Of a stretch of 7,996 nucleotides of DNA, positions 7,323 to 7,996 are shown piece after piece (within the stretch, counting starts at the first letter, position 1; every line of letters starts with the position of its first letter). The stretch is from NCBI GenBank assembly GCA_045589035.1, contig JAZNFJ010000020.1, positions 1-7,996 of the forward strand, given 5' to 3'. The DNA is from Avoscillospira sp045589035 (GTDB lineage: Bacteria > Bacillota > Clostridia > Oscillospirales > Oscillospiraceae). The notes under the pieces are model-generated. The model was not told where the DNA came from. It ran no database searches and saw only the letters and a program-made list of their open reading frames with translations. A program made the position numbers and the translations under genes.

Positions 7323-7405
7323 AAATGTATCATAGTTTTGAGCGATTGTTCCGATAGCGCACAGCAGAATCATCTGTTTTCTTTATCGTATATGCATCAA
7401 ATCGT

Positions 7406-7445
7406 TGTTGGTTTTCCATCTTAAAAAACCAACAAAAAACCAACA
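7406..7445. repeat. Cluster of arm-type-like sites, right end (one inverted, two direct)
   Basis: AAAAAACCAACA occurs at 7423-7434 and 7434-7445, an 11-bp period that places both on the same helix face. TGTTGGTTTT at 7406-7415 is the inverted form. A matching single copy is at 1658-1669 on the other end. In an excised circle, these would flank the joined core on both sides, the arrangement of arm sites in tyrosine-recombinase attP regions. The inverted pair could also form a hairpin (7407-7415 with 7425-7433), but no T-run follows on either strand. Confidence 0.55.
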
Positions 7446-7611
7446 GTGTCAATTATCGAACAGTTTCTCAATCTGTGATAAACTATCAAACAATAAAATA
7501 AGACCGTTCTTCCTGTTTTCCGGGGCGCGTTTGGGGCAAAAATGGGTTGTGGGATGATGATATTCTAACTTATCGCACGAAATCTGAAGCTATTTGATTT
7601 CAATTCGATAG

Positions 7612-7628
7612 GTACAAGGACTAATTCC
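7612..7628 (+). repeat. Putative attR: right copy of the 17-bp direct repeat
   Basis: This is an exact second copy of the sequence over the nifJ stop codon, in the same orientation, 6084 bp away. No nifJ frame leads into it. The sequence after it runs within 13 bp into a strong terminator, as expected for the original downstream flank of nifJ. Confidence 0.7.
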
Positions 7629-7640
7629 TAAAAACATCGT

Positions 7641-7670
7641 CCGTCCCCCGGAACCCGGGGGCGGGTTTTT
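7641..7670 (+). terminator. Strong rho-independent terminator, probably the original nifJ terminator
   Basis: CCCCCG (7645-7650) pairs with CGGGGG (7656-7661) around a 5-nt loop. CCG/CGG extends the stem past one bulged T, and TTTTT follows at 7666-7670. No gene in the window now ends just before it. Joined to nifJ through the 17-bp repeat, its stem would start 25-30 nt after the nifJ stop. Confidence 0.9.
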
Positions 7671-7672
7671 AC

Positions 7673-7678
7673 AGGAGG
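7673..7678 (+). promoter_or_regulatory. Ribosome binding site of the 51-aa protein
   Basis: A perfect AGGAGG lies 5 nt before the ATG at 7684 and makes this small frame a credible gene. It immediately follows the terminator T-run, so the gene relies on read-through or on a promoter overlapping the terminator; I see no clear promoter. Confidence 0.8.
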
Positions 7679-7683
7679 AATCT

Positions 7684-7839
7684 ATGCTCTGCACAGTTAC
7701 AGATATCCGCGGTGATTACGCATATGTTAAGTATGATGATACCGGCGTAATCTCAGAAGTTGCCATCGCCCTACTGCCCTTTGGTGTGGATATCGGTGAT
7801 CGGCTCAAATTTGAAGATTACGAATTTACACAAATATAA
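7684..7839 (+). CDS. Small 51-aa protein, DUF3006/HypC-like beta-barrel style
   Basis: The frame runs from ATG 7684 to TAA 7839. The protein (MLCTVTDIRGDYAYVKYDDT at the start) has the pattern of short beta-barrel proteins: V-x-D-I-x-GDYA-x-V, an acidic turn, a strand ending ALLPFGVDIGDRL, then a last strand FEDYEF. DUF3006 proteins have a similar GDYA...LLP.G...GD pattern, and HypC hydrogenase chaperones have a similar LLP..xxGD segment. HypC needs Cys right after the initiator Met, whereas here Cys is residue 3, so a HypC role is doubtful. It lies outside the putative island and is followed by tandem hairpins. A real small gene is likely; its function is unknown. Confidence 0.75.
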   Translation: MLCTVTDIRGDYAYVKYDDTGVISEVAIALLPFGVDIGDRLKFEDYEFTQI

Positions 7840-7841
7840 AA

Positions 7842-7865
7842 ATGGCGGCTGTAATCAGCCGCCAT
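7842..7865 (+). repeat. Hairpin 1 after the 51-aa gene (10-bp GC-rich stem)
   Basis: ATGGCGGCTG (7842-7851) pairs perfectly with CAGCCGCCAT (7856-7865) around TAAT. It starts 2 nt after the stop codon. No T-run follows directly, so it is an imperfect terminator, though it may protect the mRNA 3' end. Confidence 0.75.
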
Positions 7866-7897
7866 CAGCTTGTCAAAAAAGTCTTTTTGACAAGCTG
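7866..7897. repeat. Hairpin 2 (14-bp perfect stem)
   Basis: CAGCTTGTCAAAAA (7866-7879) pairs with TTTTTGACAAGCTG (7884-7897) around 4 nt, directly abutting hairpin 1. A- and T-runs lie within the stem, so it can be read as a terminator-like unit from either strand. It may be a copy of an interspersed palindromic repeat. Confidence 0.75.
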
Positions 7898-7901
7898 CCT
7901 G

Positions 7902-7934
7902 CGTTTTTCAAACTTTCAAAAAGTTTGAAAAACG
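7902..7934. repeat. Hairpin 3 (15-bp perfect stem)
   Basis: CGTTTTTCAAACTTT (7902-7916) pairs with AAAGTTTGAAAAACG (7920-7934) around CAA. It is the third perfect palindrome within 93 bp. No gene is recognised from here to the window end (7935-7996). Confidence 0.75.
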
Positions 7935-7996
7935 GTTTGATTGAACGCGAAAGACAACCCTGACGGTTTTCTTTCACACTATCTTTCCCTCCGAAA

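Larger units (their letters stand above)
7248..7611. other. Non-coding right end of the island
   Basis: This AT-rich stretch has no ORF with both reasonable length and a ribosome binding site. A 29-codon minus-strand frame (7330-7419, MENQQRFDAYTIKK...) starts at the repeats but has no SD, and is at most a gene remnant. The region also holds the orphan promoter, the arm-like repeats and, at 7584-7597, a near copy of a stretch of nifJ. A brief GC-rich patch sits around 7520-7550. Confidence 0.55.
1528..7628. mobile_element. Putative integrase-less genomic island inserted at the 3' end of nifJ
   Basis: Seen: an exact 17-bp direct repeat bounds the segment. The left copy contains the nifJ stop codon and the right copy lies about 13 bp before a strong terminator followed by an unrelated gene. 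Copies of AAAAAACCAACA occur inside both ends. The cargo is a complete chaperone operon. Family knowledge: tyrosine-recombinase islands often use gene 3' ends and carry a core that restores the last codons and stop. A 17-bp duplication is longer than most transposon target-site duplications. Inference: the repeats are attL and attR. No integrase, excisionase, relaxase or replication gene is visible, so the island would need a recombinase supplied from elsewhere (CIME-like) or be immobile. The alternative is a chance or recombination-derived repeat; an exact 17-mer at two such meaningful positions makes this unlikely. Confidence 0.68.

Noticed and set aside
7330..7419. 29-codon minus-strand ORF beginning MENQQRFDAYTIKK
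   Set aside because: No ribosome binding site; it starts immediately at the arm-like repeats and matches nothing I recognise. Kept only as a possible gene remnant in the region note.
7407..7433. GTTGGTTTT...AAAACCAAC as a terminator
   Set aside because: No T-run follows the stem on either strand and the stem is A/T-rich; it reads better as paired binding sites.
7406..7445. CRISPR array
   Set aside because: The repeats are 12 bp with no unique 30-bp spacers, and no cas genes are present.
7760..7963. 67-aa + strand frame overlapping the 51-aa gene and the hairpins
   Set aside because: It has no SD, and it translates the three palindromes. The overlapping frame at 7684 has a perfect AGGAGG.

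Overview
The window looks like a chromosomal segment from an anaerobic, probably gut-associated, Clostridia-type Firmicute. The evidence is a pyruvate:ferredoxin oxidoreductase gene with strong codon bias, AGGAGG-type ribosome binding sites, strong rho-independent terminators, and small proteins of a clostridial style. The genus cannot be fixed from the sequence alone.

Layout. (1) Positions 2-1540 (+) hold the C-terminal ~513 residues of NifJ, the pyruvate:ferredoxin/flavodoxin oxidoreductase; its 5' part lies outside the window. (2) The 17-bp sequence GTACAAGGACTAATTCC spans the last three nifJ codons and its stop (1528-1544) and recurs exactly, in the same orientation, at 7612-7628. Just beyond the second copy lies a strong terminator (7641-7670), where the native nifJ terminator would be expected. 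I read the ~6.1 kb between the copies as a genomic island integrated into the 3' end of nifJ, leaving the gene intact, with the repeats as attL and attR. Copies of AAAAAACCAACA sit inside both ends (1658-1669 and 7406-7445), as expected for arm-type sites of a tyrosine recombinase. No integrase gene is visible, so this would be an integrase-less, cis-mobilizable-type island or a decayed one. (3) The cargo is a three-gene minus-strand operon. From a near-consensus promoter (7124-7151) it reads: a 112-aa unknown protein (6758-7096); a 1053-aa protein with a J-domain-like N-terminus and a long TPR-like helical-repeat body (3536-6697); and an HscC-type Hsp70 (1850-3535) whose ATG directly abuts the preceding stop. 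A strong hairpin terminator (1811-1848) closes it. (4) Positions 7112-7611 are an AT-rich island end with no convincing large gene, holding divergent promoters, a 12-codon ORF with an SD, and the inverted and direct arm-like repeats. (5) Outside the island on the right are the putative native nifJ terminator, a 51-aa small beta-barrel-like protein (7684-7839) and three tandem perfect hairpins (7842-7934).

How the genes may work together. In E. coli the Hsp70 HscC works with dedicated J-proteins (DjlB/DjlC) rather than DnaJ. Here an HscC-like ATPase is translationally coupled to a giant TPR protein whose N-terminus resembles a J domain, but with NPE where the ATPase-stimulating HPD tripeptide should be. 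The inference is a self-contained client-specific chaperone module, with the TPR protein recruiting substrate and/or the Hsp70. The small AT-rich protein is a candidate client, regulator or third subunit.
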